This document shows, piece after piece, positions 27,457 through 36,888 of a stretch of 64,000 nt of DNA; the stretch's first letter is position 1; each line of letters opens with the position of its first letter. The stretch lies in assembly GCA_017889705.1 (NCBI GenBank), contig JAGGAB010000017.1:22591-86590 (forward strand), in the 5' to 3' direction. Below the pieces are notes generated by a model that had not been told where the DNA came from, did not search any database, and worked only from the letters and a program-made list of their open reading frames with translations. Position numbers and translations under genes: made by a program. The DNA is from Bacillota bacterium. Lineage in GTDB: Bacteria > Bacillota > Negativicutes > Sporomusales > Sporomusaceae.

Positions 27457-28104
27457 ATGAATAAGGTTACCACTGTTGAAAAGGCGATGGAGGGTATTAA
27501 GGATTCGACCACCATAATGATTGGCGGGTTCCTGGGAGTTGGCACTCCCGAAGAATTCATCAATGCCTTGGTAAAAAAGAATGTTAGGAATCTGACTATT
27601 ATTGCCAATGATACGGCTTTTCCCGATAAGGGTATTGGCAAGCTGGTTGTTAACAAGCAAGTAAAAAAAATAATTGTGTCCCATATTGGAACAAATCCTG
27701 AAACAGGTCGTCAGATGAATAGCAAAGAGATGGAGGTTGAACTGGTTCCGCAGGGAACTCTTGCAGAGCGTATCCGGGCCGGTGGAGCCGGTCTTGGTGG
27801 GGTATTGACGCCAACTGGCATCGGAACCGTTGTTGCCAAAGGCAAGCAAACGCTTGTTATTGATGAGCGCGAATATCTTCTGGAAAAACCGCTAAAAGCA
27901 GATTTTGCTTTGCTTAAAGCCTATAGGGCGGATGAAAAAGGCAATTTGGTATTCCGCCGTTCGGCACGAAATTTTAACCCGTTACTTGCGACAGCCGCCG
28001 ACACTGTAATTGCACAAGTGGAGCAACTCGTTCCTACCGGGAATATTGATCCGGATGCAGTCGTTGTTCCGGGAATCTTTGTTGACTATATTGTGCAAGG
28101 GTGA
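27457..28104 (+). CDS. 3-oxoacid CoA-transferase, subunit A
   Basis: Alpha subunit (215 residues) of a family I CoA-transferase. It carries the [16 protein letters not shown] block and the [16 protein letters not shown] segment typical of AtoD/ScoA subunits. ATG 27457 sits 5 bases after GGAGG. It pairs with subunit B immediately downstream. In the proposed pathway it would move CoA onto acetoacetate released by the BKACE lyase so that a thiolase can finish the job. Confidence 0.9.
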   Translation: MNKVTTVEKAMEGIKDSTTIMIGGFLGVGTPEEFINALVKKNVRNLTIIANDTAFPDKGIGKLVVNKQVKKIIVSHIGTNPETGRQMNSKEMEVELVPQGTLAERIRAGGAGLGGVLTPTGIGTVVAKGKQTLVIDEREYLLEKPLKADFALLKAYRADEKGNLVFRRSARNFNPLLATAADTVIAQVEQLVPTGNIDPDAVVVPGIFVDYIVQG

Positions 28105-28120
28105 GGGGAGGAAGAGTTTG

Positions 28121-28768
28121 ATGGATAATCGCACGTTGATTGCAAAACGCGTTGCCCAGGAATTTAAAGATGGCGATGTTGTCAATTTAGGCATTGGCAT
28201 ACCAACCTTAGTTGCTGATTATATTTCGCCTGATATGGATGTAATCTTGCATTCAGAAAATGGCTTTGTTGGTCTGGGACCGGCGGACGGGGCAGAAGAT
28301 CCGGATTTGACTAATGCTGGCGCCAGTCCTGTCACCTGCAAGTCAGGCAGTGCGATGTTTGACAGTGCCTTGTCATTTGCCATTGTACGGGGAGGGCATC
28401 TTGATGCAACTGTATTAGGAGCATTGGAAGTAGACCAAAAGGGTAATCTGGCCAACTGGATGGTGCCGGGTAAAATGGTTCCTGGAATGGGTGGTGCTAT
28501 GGATTTGGTTGTTGGCGCTAGAAAAGTCATCATAGCCATGGAGCATGCCGGTAAAGATGGCTCACCAAAAATTGTCAAAGAATGTTCGCTGCCTTTGACG
28601 GCACGCGGAGAAGTTGACCTAATTGTAACAAATTTGGCAGTTTTCGCCGTCAAGCCTGAGGGGCTCATACTTACTGAACTGGCTCCTGGTGTTGACTTGG
28701 AGACCGTCAGGACATTTACCAGTGCAGACTATATTGTTTCACCGCAAGTTATGACTATGAATGTATAA
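28121..28768 (+). CDS. 3-oxoacid CoA-transferase, subunit B
   Basis: Beta subunit (215 residues), with NLGIGIPTLVADYI and the catalytic glutamate in HSENGFVGLGP. Family features continue with GGHLDATVLGALEVD and MEHAGKDGSPKIVKEC. ATG 28121 follows GAGGGGAGG; an in-frame extension back to 28010 overlaps subunit A and is not real. Together with subunit A it forms the usual AB enzyme. Confidence 0.9.
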   Translation: MDNRTLIAKRVAQEFKDGDVVNLGIGIPTLVADYISPDMDVILHSENGFVGLGPADGAEDPDLTNAGASPVTCKSGSAMFDSALSFAIVRGGHLDATVLGALEVDQKGNLANWMVPGKMVPGMGGAMDLVVGARKVIIAMEHAGKDGSPKIVKECSLPLTARGEVDLIVTNLAVFAVKPEGLILTELAPGVDLETVRTFTSADYIVSPQVMTMNV

Positions 28769-28821
28769 AAAAGGATGAGTTGTTTTTAACGACTTAATGT
28801 AAAGGAAAGGGCGATATATTT

Positions 28822-29664
28822 ATGGCAAAAAAATTGATTATTACGGCTGCTCTCTGCGGCGCAGGTACAACCAAGGCACAGACCCAACATGTACCCATCA
28901 CCCCGGAGGAAATTGCGGCTGATGCTGTTGCGTGTGCGAAAGCCGGTGCAGCAGTAATACATATTCATGTGCGTGATGAAAATGGTAAAAACACTATGGA
29001 GACCGAAAAGTTTGTTGAAGTGGTAGGCAAGGTACGCAAGGCGCTCGCCGATGAAAATCTCGACACCATATTGAACCTGACTACCTCCGGCAGTGCCTTT
29101 TCTGAAGAGCTGCGCTTAGCCCACTTGCCAGTGCTGAAGCCGGAAATGTGTTCCTATGATCCCGGTTCTATGAATTGGGCAAATAGCTATGTATTTCTAA
29201 ATACTCCGGCATTTTTAGAAAAATTAGGCACAAAGTGCCAAGAACTTGAAATCAAACCCGAAATTGAAATTTTCGATGCCGGTATGATCGGTAATGTTGA
29301 GTATTACCTGAAAAAGGGTTTTCTCAAGGCGCCGCTTCATTGCCAATTTGTGCTTGATGTACCGGGCGGCATGCCGGGCAATCTGGAAACACTGGCTTAT
29401 CTGCTGCCGAAACTTCCCGCTGGCTCCACCTGGTCGGTTACCGGTATCGGCAAGGCTCATGTACCGATGATGCTGGCAGGCTTGGCAGCAGGCTGCGACG
29501 GACTACGAGTTGGTTTAGAGGATAATGTCTTTTGGGAAAAAGGGGTCTATGCAACTAATGAGCAGTTGGTTGAACGTGCAGTTGCATATGGCAAAATGGC
29601 AGGAAGAGAAATTGCTACAGCGCAAGAGGCGAGACAAATTCTCGGCTTAAAGAAACATCAATAA
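28822..29664 (+). CDS. BKACE-family beta-keto acid cleavage enzyme, candidate triacetate acetoacetate-lyase
   Basis: TIM-barrel BKACE (DUF849) enzyme of 280 residues. These enzymes use a divalent metal and acetyl-CoA to cleave a beta-keto acid into acetoacetate and a new acyl-CoA. The metal-binding H47-x-H49 is in VIHIHVRD, with TTSGS and EIEIFDAGMI among conserved blocks and a C-terminal VGLEDN motif. In phloroglucinol breakdown a BKACE cleaves triacetate (3,5-dioxohexanoate) to acetoacetate plus acetoacetyl-CoA. The surrounding CoA-transferase, thiolases and cyclases support that substrate. Confidence 0.85.
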   Translation: MAKKLIITAALCGAGTTKAQTQHVPITPEEIAADAVACAKAGAAVIHIHVRDENGKNTMETEKFVEVVGKVRKALADENLDTILNLTTSGSAFSEELRLAHLPVLKPEMCSYDPGSMNWANSYVFLNTPAFLEKLGTKCQELEIKPEIEIFDAGMIGNVEYYLKKGFLKAPLHCQFVLDVPGGMPGNLETLAYLLPKLPAGSTWSVTGIGKAHVPMMLAGLAAGCDGLRVGLEDNVFWEKGVYATNEQLVERAVAYGKMAGREIATAQEARQILGLKKHQ

Positions 29665-29701
29665 ATTTTCACTTTATATATTAGGTAAAGGAGAGAGTAT
29701 T

Positions 29702-30508
29702 ATGTCGTATGTTACTGATCCCTATACAGGACTGCAATTTGTTGAACTAAGCCACAAATGGGGGCATGGCGTCCCCTCATATCCCGGACAGGCAGATGTC
29801 AAGATGTCGCGTGCTGTCAAGCATTCACAACATGGTGTTCTGGCGTGGAAAATTAATACAGTTATGCACACCGGCACACATATGAATGCACCTCTGCACA
29901 TGATTCAGCGGGGAGCAGATTTGGCTGAGATTCCGGAAGATCGTTTTTTCGGAAATGGCGTTGTCCTGAGTATCCCTAAAAAGAGCTATGAAGTGATTAC
30001 TGCGGCAGACCTGGAAGCGGCAGCACCGGCAGTGCAGCAAGGAGATATTGTAGTTATCGTCACCGGCTGGCATCATAAATATGCTGATTCGCTGGAGTAT
30101 TTTGGAGAATGCCCGGGTTTGAGTAAAGATGCAGCCGAATGGCTGGTAAAAAAGCAATGTAAAATGGTTGCTGTAGATACCCAACAGATTGATCACCCAC
30201 TGGCTACGTCACTTGGACCGCACCGCGGTGGCCCGACAATGCGGCGTCTGGCTGGCGATTATCAGACTGCTACCGGGTTAGATCATAAAAGAGAGCACGG
30301 TGAATGGAATATTGCCCATAAAACATTATTGGCCGCAGGTATTCCGACAATTGAACAAGTAGGTGGCGATGTTGACGTATTACTTGGCAAACGAGCCACA
30401 TTTGTTGCAACCCCTTGGAAATTCAAACGCGGTGATGCCTGCCCGGTTCGGTTTGTGGCAATGGTTGACCCAGCCGGCATGTGCCGTTTAGATTCAGGAA
30501 AAGAATAA
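29702..30508 (+). CDS. Cyclase-family (kynurenine-formamidase-like) hydrolase 1, candidate dihydrophloroglucinol cyclohydrolase
   Basis: Metal-dependent cyclase/formamidase fold of 268 residues. The signature HxGTHxDxPxH reads H56-T-G-T-H60-M-N62-A-P-L-H66, so the usual Asp is Asn. Later blocks include DIVVIVTGWHHKY and VDTQQIDHP. Ring-opening of dihydrophloroglucinol to 3-hydroxy-5-oxohexanoate is a C-C hydrolysis that I recall being assigned to this fold in Clostridium. It lies 24 bases from a paralogue, and either or both may do the step. Confidence 0.72.
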   Translation: MSYVTDPYTGLQFVELSHKWGHGVPSYPGQADVKMSRAVKHSQHGVLAWKINTVMHTGTHMNAPLHMIQRGADLAEIPEDRFFGNGVVLSIPKKSYEVITAADLEAAAPAVQQGDIVVIVTGWHHKYADSLEYFGECPGLSKDAAEWLVKKQCKMVAVDTQQIDHPLATSLGPHRGGPTMRRLAGDYQTATGLDHKREHGEWNIAHKTLLAAGIPTIEQVGGDVDVLLGKRATFVATPWKFKRGDACPVRFVAMVDPAGMCRLDSGKE

Positions 30509-30532
30509 CAGACAAAGTGAGGAGTGCGTAAC

Positions 30533-31315
30533 ATGAGCTTGCAAATCTATAATCTCAGCCATACTTTTGAACAATTTATGCCAGAATGGCCGTCAAGTCC
30601 GGGCGTAAATGTGACTATTGATAAGTTTCATGCGAAAGATGGTATTTACCAGGTTAATTGGGAAGGCATCATGCACCGTTGCACACATATGGATGCACCG
30701 CTGCATGTAACTGAGAATACACCGGATATTACCGGGTATCCGTTATGGCAGCTATGTGGAACAGGGGTGGCTGTATCAATTCCTAAAGAAAAATGGGGCA
30801 TTATTACACCGGAAGATCTGGAAAATGCAACGCCAAAGATTCAGGAAGGCGATATCGTTATGATAAATACCGGGTTTCATCGCAAATGGGCAGACTGTGA
30901 CGATTATTTCGCCTATGGCTGCGGCATCAGCGGTGCCGGCGCGCAATGGCTTGTTGATAAAAAGGTTAAATTAGTCGGTTACGGCCATCAGGCCAATGAC
31001 CATCCGATGGCAACAAAATTAGTTGACCATGGTCTTGGACCAACCCAGCCACATTTAATTGAGGAATGGAAAAAAGAATATGGCCGGGATCCAAAGGTAG
31101 ACTTCCCGCTCTGGGAGGATGCGCACAAAAATCTGATGGTTGGCGGCGGCATTCCAGGCATAGAAAATGTTGGCGGAGATTTGGACAAGGTGACTGGCAA
31201 AAGATGTTTCTTTATGGCCTTTCCTTGGCGTTTTGTGGGTGGCGAAGGCTGTATAGTACGTATTTTGGCAATTGTTGATCCTGAGCAGCAATTCCGTTTC
31301 GAAGCTGGAAAATAA
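30533..31315 (+). CDS. Cyclase-family (kynurenine-formamidase-like) hydrolase 2
   Basis: Paralogue of the preceding protein (260 residues). Its signature reads H48-R-C50-T-H52-M-D54-A-P-L-H58: the Asp is kept but the Gly of HxGTH is Cys. Shared blocks include DIVMINTGFHRKWAD and FPWRF near the C terminus. ATG 30533 follows GTGAGGAG; three codons earlier in frame have no support. It is either the cyclohydrolase, a second subunit of a hetero-oligomer with protein 1, or an enzyme for a related ring. Confidence 0.72.
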   Translation: MSLQIYNLSHTFEQFMPEWPSSPGVNVTIDKFHAKDGIYQVNWEGIMHRCTHMDAPLHVTENTPDITGYPLWQLCGTGVAVSIPKEKWGIITPEDLENATPKIQEGDIVMINTGFHRKWADCDDYFAYGCGISGAGAQWLVDKKVKLVGYGHQANDHPMATKLVDHGLGPTQPHLIEEWKKEYGRDPKVDFPLWEDAHKNLMVGGGIPGIENVGGDLDKVTGKRCFFMAFPWRFVGGEGCIVRILAIVDPEQQFRFEAGK

Positions 31316-31319
31316 ACAT

Positions 31320-31354
31320 AATATGCCCAGTGCGGCTATCGCACTGGGCATATT
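31320..31354 (+). repeat. Perfect 15-bp inverted repeat between cyclase and MFS genes
   Basis: Arms AATATGCCCAGTGCG and CGCACTGGGCATATT around GCTAT. No T tract follows, so it looks like a stabiliser or attenuator rather than a classical terminator. Confidence 0.7.
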
Positions 31355-31381
31355 GCAATTGATGTAAAGGAGCGTAATCCC

Positions 31382-32740
31382 ATGCAAACCCTCAATGTAA
31401 AACAGTTAATTGATGAAGGGGCTTTAACAAGATTCCATATCCGGGTTTTTCTGTGCTGTATCATATCACTCACTTTTGAAGGTTATGATCTTGTTGCATT
31501 TGGCGCAACAATTCCGCTGCTGTTATCTGAGTGGAACATGTCGCCGGCTTATGCTGGTGTTATTGCTAGTTATGGATTTGGGGCAGCGGTTATTGGTGCG
31601 ATTATCGGTGGTGCACTTGGTGATAAATGGGGGAGAAAAAATACCATTATTACCTCGGTAATCATTTTCTCCTTAGGAACACTTGCATGCGCTTTGTCTA
31701 AAGACCCAACCACCTTTGCTTTTTTTCGGACTTTGACGGGAATCGGCATGGGAATGACACTCCAAAACGAAGTGGGGCTGGTTTCTGAGTACTTTCCTAA
31801 TAAATATCGGCAGACAGCGGTTGCCGGTGTTGCAACCGGCATGCAATTAGGCGGAATTATGTCGGCGTTTGCGGCGATGTGGCTGATGATACCTTATGGC
31901 TGGCCGTCAGTATATTACCTTGGGGCTTTGCCGATCCTGCTTGTTCCCGTCTTGCTTAAATATATGCCTGAAGCACCGTGGCTGCTTGTTGCTAAAAAGC
32001 GGCAGACGGACCTCGAAGCGGTATTGAAGAAGCTACGTCCAGATGTGAAGGTAACACCAGAGGACACTTTCGAGTATCCCAAGGCCTTTGATAAGTCTTC
32101 ACTAGCAAAGGTTTTTGCAGATAATCGCGCTTTGAGTGCGATCTTATTTTGGATTGTATATTTTATGAACATCTTTGTCATTTGGGGAACAAACACATGG
32201 ATTCCCAAGCTAATGATGGATGCTGGACATGGTTTAGGAGCCAGCTTATGGATTTACATGAGTATGTATCTAGGGGCACTTGTTGCTAGCCCGATTTTTG
32301 GTCAGTTTGCCGATCGCTTTGGAGCAAAGAAGGTTTCTGTTTTTGCATATTTTATTGGCTTTATCAGCATTCTGCAATTAAGCATGCCTATGGATATAGC
32401 TGCGACAATGGCTGTGGTTGCGATCGCCGGAGCCTGCAATGCGGGGGCACAGAATTTGACTCATGCTTATGTGGCGCAGTTTTTTTCGCCAAATGTTAAA
32501 TCGACAATGATGGGCTGGGGGTTATCGATCGGCCGCATCGGTGGACTGCTTGGACCAGTCGTCGGCGGAGTCTTGCTGTCAATGAAGGTCTCCTTATTTC
32601 AGAGTTTTCTCGCGTTCGCAACGCCGTGTTTATGCTCTGCTTTGGCCATTTACTTTGTTCAAGATCAATATAGTTATATGAATGAAACCGAAGCGCAAGT
32701 AGAATTGGCAGCAGAACCTACTGTAAATAAAGGTTTATAG
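31382..32740 (+). CDS. MFS transporter, aromatic acid:H+ symporter (AAHS)-like
   Basis: A 452-residue carrier with about 12 helices. Helix 1 reads FEGYDLVAFGATIPLLL, the D-containing motif typical of aromatic acid:proton symporters (PcaK, BenK type), and the MFS loop 2-3 motif is GALGDKWGRKNTII. Helix 4 to 5 has RTLTGIGMGMTLQNE. Together with the island this suggests uptake of gallate or another hydroxybenzoate. The ATG at 31382 follows AAGGAGCG. Confidence 0.85.
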   Translation: MQTLNVKQLIDEGALTRFHIRVFLCCIISLTFEGYDLVAFGATIPLLLSEWNMSPAYAGVIASYGFGAAVIGAIIGGALGDKWGRKNTIITSVIIFSLGTLACALSKDPTTFAFFRTLTGIGMGMTLQNEVGLVSEYFPNKYRQTAVAGVATGMQLGGIMSAFAAMWLMIPYGWPSVYYLGALPILLVPVLLKYMPEAPWLLVAKKRQTDLEAVLKKLRPDVKVTPEDTFEYPKAFDKSSLAKVFADNRALSAILFWIVYFMNIFVIWGTNTWIPKLMMDAGHGLGASLWIYMSMYLGALVASPIFGQFADRFGAKKVSVFAYFIGFISILQLSMPMDIAATMAVVAIAGACNAGAQNLTHAYVAQFFSPNVKSTMMGWGLSIGRIGGLLGPVVGGVLLSMKVSLFQSFLAFATPCLCSALAIYFVQDQYSYMNETEAQVELAAEPTVNKGL

Positions 32741-32769
32741 CGAAAAACGTCTGCGATTGGGGGAAGGCG

Positions 32770-33420
32770 ATGAAAAAAGGAGATTGTTTATGGTTGGCAG
32801 CGTTAATCACTGTGAGCACTTTGTTGTTCTTGCCGGAATTTCACCAAGCATTTCTTGTACTTACCAAGAACCATCCATATCTAATGGGGTTTATAAAATT
32901 CTCGTTGCTTGCGACTATGGGCGAAATGCTTGCTTTACGGATTGAGAAGAAAACTTGGTCTCAACCACCTATACTTCCTGCCCGCATTGTGATTTGGGGC
33001 TTAATTGGCATAATGATCGTACTGATGTTTGAACTATACATGAGCGGGGTACATGGCGTTGCTGCTAAAGGGCTTTTGTGGACAGGCCAAGGAGCAACAA
33101 GAGAGTTTTGGTTTGCATTTTATGTCTCTGTAACCATGAATTTGACGTTTGCGCCGATTTTTATGGCTGTTCACCGCGTTTTGGATACCTATTTGGACGT
33201 GATTGCAAACTCAATAGAGACTTGGCCGCGGTTTGCATTAAGTGATTTACTAAATCGCATCAACTGGCAAGTATTTATCATTTTTATTGCTAAGACAGTG
33301 ATTTTCTTTTGGATACCTGCACATACACTTACTTTTTTACTGCCGCCGGAATATCGGGTTGTAGTCGCAGCATATCTGTCTATTGTTTTAGGGGCAATTT
33401 TAGCATATGGCAAAAGATGA
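32770..33420 (+). CDS. Multi-pass membrane protein, possibly Mpv17/PMP22-like
   Basis: A 216-residue protein with four or five hydrophobic helices. The C-terminal block (NWQVFIIFIAKTVIFFWIPA, then HTLTFLLPPEYRVV) resembles the Mpv17/PMP22 signature of W-x-P-A-H-x-x-x-F-x-x-P-x-x-x-R. That is a weak assignment made by eye. No enzymatic motif is seen. It lies between a transporter and a chemoreceptor in the island, 29 bases after the AAHS gene, and may affect membrane transport or be unrelated. Confidence 0.6.
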   Translation: MKKGDCLWLAALITVSTLLFLPEFHQAFLVLTKNHPYLMGFIKFSLLATMGEMLALRIEKKTWSQPPILPARIVIWGLIGIMIVLMFELYMSGVHGVAAKGLLWTGQGATREFWFAFYVSVTMNLTFAPIFMAVHRVLDTYLDVIANSIETWPRFALSDLLNRINWQVFIIFIAKTVIFFWIPAHTLTFLLPPEYRVVVAAYLSIVLGAILAYGKR

Positions 33421-33475
33421 TATAGGTAGTTGCACCGCAAAGGCAAAAAATAGATTTAAGTGAGAGGTGTATCTT

Positions 33476-35449
33476 GTGAAGAGTATCAGAGCTAAGCTTG
33501 CTATAATCGTGATTGCATTATTCATAGTTTCCCTCTGCGGATTAAGTGGGCTGAATTACTGGCAAGCCCGCAATATACTGGTTGGAGAGTTGGAAACCGA
33601 GTTAGCATTGCAAACTCAAAGCTATAGTAAGGAATTTGCAGCCTGGATTAAATATTCGCAAACAGAAGTTGCAACAATTAGTCGGTCACCCATTTTAAGA
33701 AGCAGTAATAACGCGACAATCGTGCCCTATATTGCTGCTGAAGTAAAGAATAACAGCTTGTATGAAACGATGCTTTGGATTGACGCTACAGGAAAATCGG
33801 TTAATGCCGATGGTGTTGTTCGCAATGACAGTGAACGTGATTATTTTAAGCAAGCTATGACTGGTAAAACAGTTGTTTCAGGCCCGAACGTTTCCAAGGG
33901 TACGGGAAAACCGATTATATCTATCGCTGTACCTGTACGTGAAAATAATCATGTGATTGGAGTTCTAGCCGGCATTGTCACCGTTGAAAAACTTGAAGAA
34001 TTGGTACTCGGTATCAAATCAGGTGATAGTGGATATGCCTTTGTTGTTAGAGGAGACGGTCTCACGCTAATACATCCAGACAAAGATAAAGCAGGAAAAG
34101 AGAATATCATTACAGCCAGCGCTAATGCACCTGACTTTGCGACAATGGCAAATAAGATGGTATTGGGCGAGCGTGGCTTTGGTGTATACAGCGATAAAGG
34201 GATCACAAAATATCTGGCCTATGAACCTATTGCGGGAACTAACTGGTCACTGGGTATTAACATTCCCGTGCATGAAGCGACAGCGCGCCTTAGTGTATTT
34301 GCCTGGACCTCGCTTGTCACAATCAGCATTGTCTTAATTGTAGCTATCGGTATCATATTTATGATAGCGAGTTTTTTGGTAAAACCATTGCGGGAATTAA
34401 CAGGTGCAGCTCAAGCTATTGCTGACGGAGACCTTAGGCTGCAGCGACTATCTGTTAATTCCCAAGATGAAGTAGGGCGGCTGGCTCGCTCCTTCGAAAC
34501 GATGATCGAAAACTTGCGTAGTCTTGTTAAACGTATCGGCACATCATCAGAGACTCTCTCTGTTTCAACAGATGAATTAGCTAATAACTTTGACAACTCT
34601 GCCCAAGCAGTCACTCAGGTCGCAGTTGCCATATCCGATGCGACGCAAGGCCTTGAACGCCAGGTAAGAGCCATTAGCGCTGCTATGAAGAAAGGCGAAG
34701 AAATTGCCACCGCAGCCAGCAAAGATGTTACAAAAATGAAAACGGCAACAGATAGTGCTGATAATGCGGTAGTGGCTGTAGAAACCGGTATTACAGCTGT
34801 AACTTCTGCTGTCGATCAAATGTACCAAATTCGCCAAGTGGTTGATAATTCGGCAACAGTAATAACCGAGCTTGGTAGTCAGTCGAACGCGATTGGCCAA
34901 ATTGTCGAAACGATTTCCAATATTGCTGGACAAACTAATTTATTGGCACTTAATGCGGCAATAGAAGCTGCGCGGGCCGGGGAACAAGGGCGCGGCTTTG
35001 CCGTTGTTGCCGAAGAAGTACGAAAGCTTGCTGAGCAGTCGCAAGAGGCGGCAAAAAAAATTGCGACATTAATTAGCGATATTCAAGATAAAACAAATCA
35101 TGCAGTTAAGGCAATGCAAGACGGGACACAAGAAGTCCTTCGGGGCGAAAAAGTTGTCACGCAAGCCGGAAAAGCGTTTGATGATGTTAGTTCCCATATT
35201 AAAGCAGTTGCGGGCATAGCTCGAGAAACGGTTGTGGCACTGGAACAAACAGCAGCTGACGGACTGAAGCTTAGCTCAGTTTTGCAAGAAGCGGAACAAA
35301 TCAGCCGTGAAATTTTAAATCAAACAGAAACTATGTCTGCTGCGATCGAGGAACAATCGGCTGCGATGGAGGAAGTTGCCTCTTCCGGCCAAGAACTGGC
35401 AGGCTTGGCAGACGGACTGAAAGTAGAAATAGCTAGGTTTAAATGCTAA
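33476..35449 (+). CDS. Methyl-accepting chemotaxis protein with dCache-type sensor
   Basis: Membrane chemoreceptor of 657 residues: helix 1 (about 8-28), extracellular double-Cache sensor (about 33-280, including [18 protein letters not shown] and [19 protein letters not shown]), helix 2 (about 282-305), HAMP (to about 360) and a cytoplasmic signalling domain with the conserved tip [20 protein letters not shown]. No C-terminal CheR-tether pentapeptide is seen; the end is ARFKC. GTG 33476 is 8 bases after GAGAGG. Its position suggests sensing of a pathway aromatic or organic acid, which is inference. Confidence 0.9.
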   Translation: MKSIRAKLAIIVIALFIVSLCGLSGLNYWQARNILVGELETELALQTQSYSKEFAAWIKYSQTEVATISRSPILRSSNNATIVPYIAAEVKNNSLYETMLWIDATGKSVNADGVVRNDSERDYFKQAMTGKTVVSGPNVSKGTGKPIISIAVPVRENNHVIGVLAGIVTVEKLEELVLGIKSGDSGYAFVVRGDGLTLIHPDKDKAGKENIITASANAPDFATMANKMVLGERGFGVYSDKGITKYLAYEPIAGTNWSLGINIPVHEATARLSVFAWTSLVTISIVLIVAIGIIFMIASFLVKPLRELTGAAQAIADGDLRLQRLSVNSQDEVGRLARSFETMIENLRSLVKRIGTSSETLSVSTDELANNFDNSAQAVTQVAVAISDATQGLERQVRAISAAMKKGEEIATAASKDVTKMKTATDSADNAVVAVETGITAVTSAVDQMYQIRQVVDNSATVITELGSQSNAIGQIVETISNIAGQTNLLALNAAIEAARAGEQGRGFAVVAEEVRKLAEQSQEAAKKIATLISDIQDKTNHAVKAMQDGTQEVLRGEKVVTQAGKAFDDVSSHIKAVAGIARETVVALEQTAADGLKLSSVLQEAEQISREILNQTETMSAAIEEQSAAMEEVASSGQELAGLADGLKVEIARFKC

Positions 35450-35495
35450 CAAGCAGTGTGGTTAGTGATATTTAAGGAGCGAAAGGGGTTATATT

Positions 35496-36677
35496 ATGAG
35501 AGATGTTGTTATTGTTAGTGCAGTTAGAACGGCTGTAGGAAGTTTCAATGGGGCATTGGCTTCATTTTCTGCTGTTGAATTGGGTGCGAGTGTTATCCGA
35601 GAGGCGGTGGCGCGAGCTGGTATTAAACCGGGAGCAGTGGATGACCTGGCTTTTGGCCATGTTTTGCAAGCTGGACAAGGACAGAATACAGCCCGACAGG
35701 CGGCCCTTGTGGCAGAATTGCCTACTGAAACCCCTGCGTTTACTATTAACAAAGTATGTGGTTCTGGTTTAAAGAGTGTCAATTTAGCTGCTCAGGCAAT
35801 TCGCGCTGGCGATGCCGATATTATTGTTGCAGGCGGTATGGAAAGCATGACAAATGCTGCCTATGTTCTAGATGGAAAAACGCGCTGGGGTATGCGGATG
35901 GGGCATGGTGCCATTACAGACACCATGATTAACGATGGGCTGTGGTGTGCATTTAATAACTATCACATGGGGATTACTGCAGAAAATGTTGCGGACAAGT
36001 ATGGTATATCCCGCGAAGAGCAGGATATGGTAGCTTATGAGTCGCAGATGAAAGCTGTGGCAGCTATTGGCCGGGGTGATTTCAAGAAAGAAATATTGCC
36101 AATAACAATTAAAACGAAAAAAAGCGAAATAGTGTTTGATACAGATGAATTTCCAAAGGAACAAACTACACTGGCCGGTTTGAACGCTTTACGGCCAGCT
36201 TTTAAAAAGGATGGTACGGTAACTGCGGGTAATGCATCCGGAATTAATGATGGTGCAGCAGCATTAGTTATCATGTCCTCCGATAAAGCCAAGGAACTTG
36301 GGGTAAAACCATTGGCTCGTATCCGGTCCTACGCCGCTGGGGGAGTCGATCCTAAGCTTATGGGAATGGGCCCTGTGCCTGCTACTCAAAAAGCATTAGC
36401 TAAAGCTGGCCTGACAGTAAATGACCTAGATTTAATAGAAGCTAATGAGGCTTTTGCTGCGCAATTTCTGGCGGTTAGCCAGCAATTGGGATTTGTGAAG
36501 GAAAAAGTTAATGTTAACGGTGGGGCAATAGCTTTAGGGCATCCTATTGGTGCCAGCGGGGCGCGAATTTTGGTCACGTTGCTGCATGCTTTGGAAACTC
36601 GTCAAGCTAAGCTCGGGTTGGCGACACTTTGCATCGGCGGCGGTCAGGGTGTTGCCACGATTGTTGAGCGGCTATAA
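35496..36677 (+). CDS. Acetyl-CoA C-acyltransferase (thiolase), copy 2
   Basis: Thiolase of 393 residues, with nucleophile Cys in [30 protein letters not shown] and [10 protein letters not shown]. It differs clearly from the copy at 24976, for example AIGASGAR versus PLGCSGAR near the second motif. With two thiolases, one may work in the acetoacetyl-CoA cleavage direction and the other in condensation for butyrate-type products. An AAGGAG site precedes ATG 35496. Confidence 0.93.
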   Translation: MRDVVIVSAVRTAVGSFNGALASFSAVELGASVIREAVARAGIKPGAVDDLAFGHVLQAGQGQNTARQAALVAELPTETPAFTINKVCGSGLKSVNLAAQAIRAGDADIIVAGGMESMTNAAYVLDGKTRWGMRMGHGAITDTMINDGLWCAFNNYHMGITAENVADKYGISREEQDMVAYESQMKAVAAIGRGDFKKEILPITIKTKKSEIVFDTDEFPKEQTTLAGLNALRPAFKKDGTVTAGNASGINDGAAALVIMSSDKAKELGVKPLARIRSYAAGGVDPKLMGMGPVPATQKALAKAGLTVNDLDLIEANEAFAAQFLAVSQQLGFVKEKVNVNGGAIALGHPIGASGARILVTLLHALETRQAKLGLATLCIGGGQGVATIVERL

Positions 36678-36753
36678 CACTACTTAGTTATAATAGACTT
36701 TAACTTAATAATAAATATTTTAAACACAAGTTAGATTGTTGTTTGGCTTGTAT

Positions 36754-36817
36754 TGCCCCTTTTAACCGTGCTCATTCCAATTTTTCCTGGGATGGTACGG
36801 TTAGGGGGCATTTTTTT
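36754..36817 (+). terminator. Intrinsic terminator after thiolase 2
   Basis: Stem TGCCCC + AACCGT pairing with ACGGTT + GGGGCA around a 30-base loop, then seven T. This may close the aromatic-island transcript. Confidence 0.75.
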
Positions 36818-36888
36818 GCAAAGGATTTGCCGGGTTATTGGGGAATATATTATTTCTGAACTCTTATTTGAAGGGGCGAGACTTGTTA

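Noticed and set aside
28010..28120. Extension of CoA-transferase subunit B back into subunit A
   Set aside because: Out-of-frame reading of subunit A; ATG 28121 has its own GGGGAGG site and begins the conserved domain.
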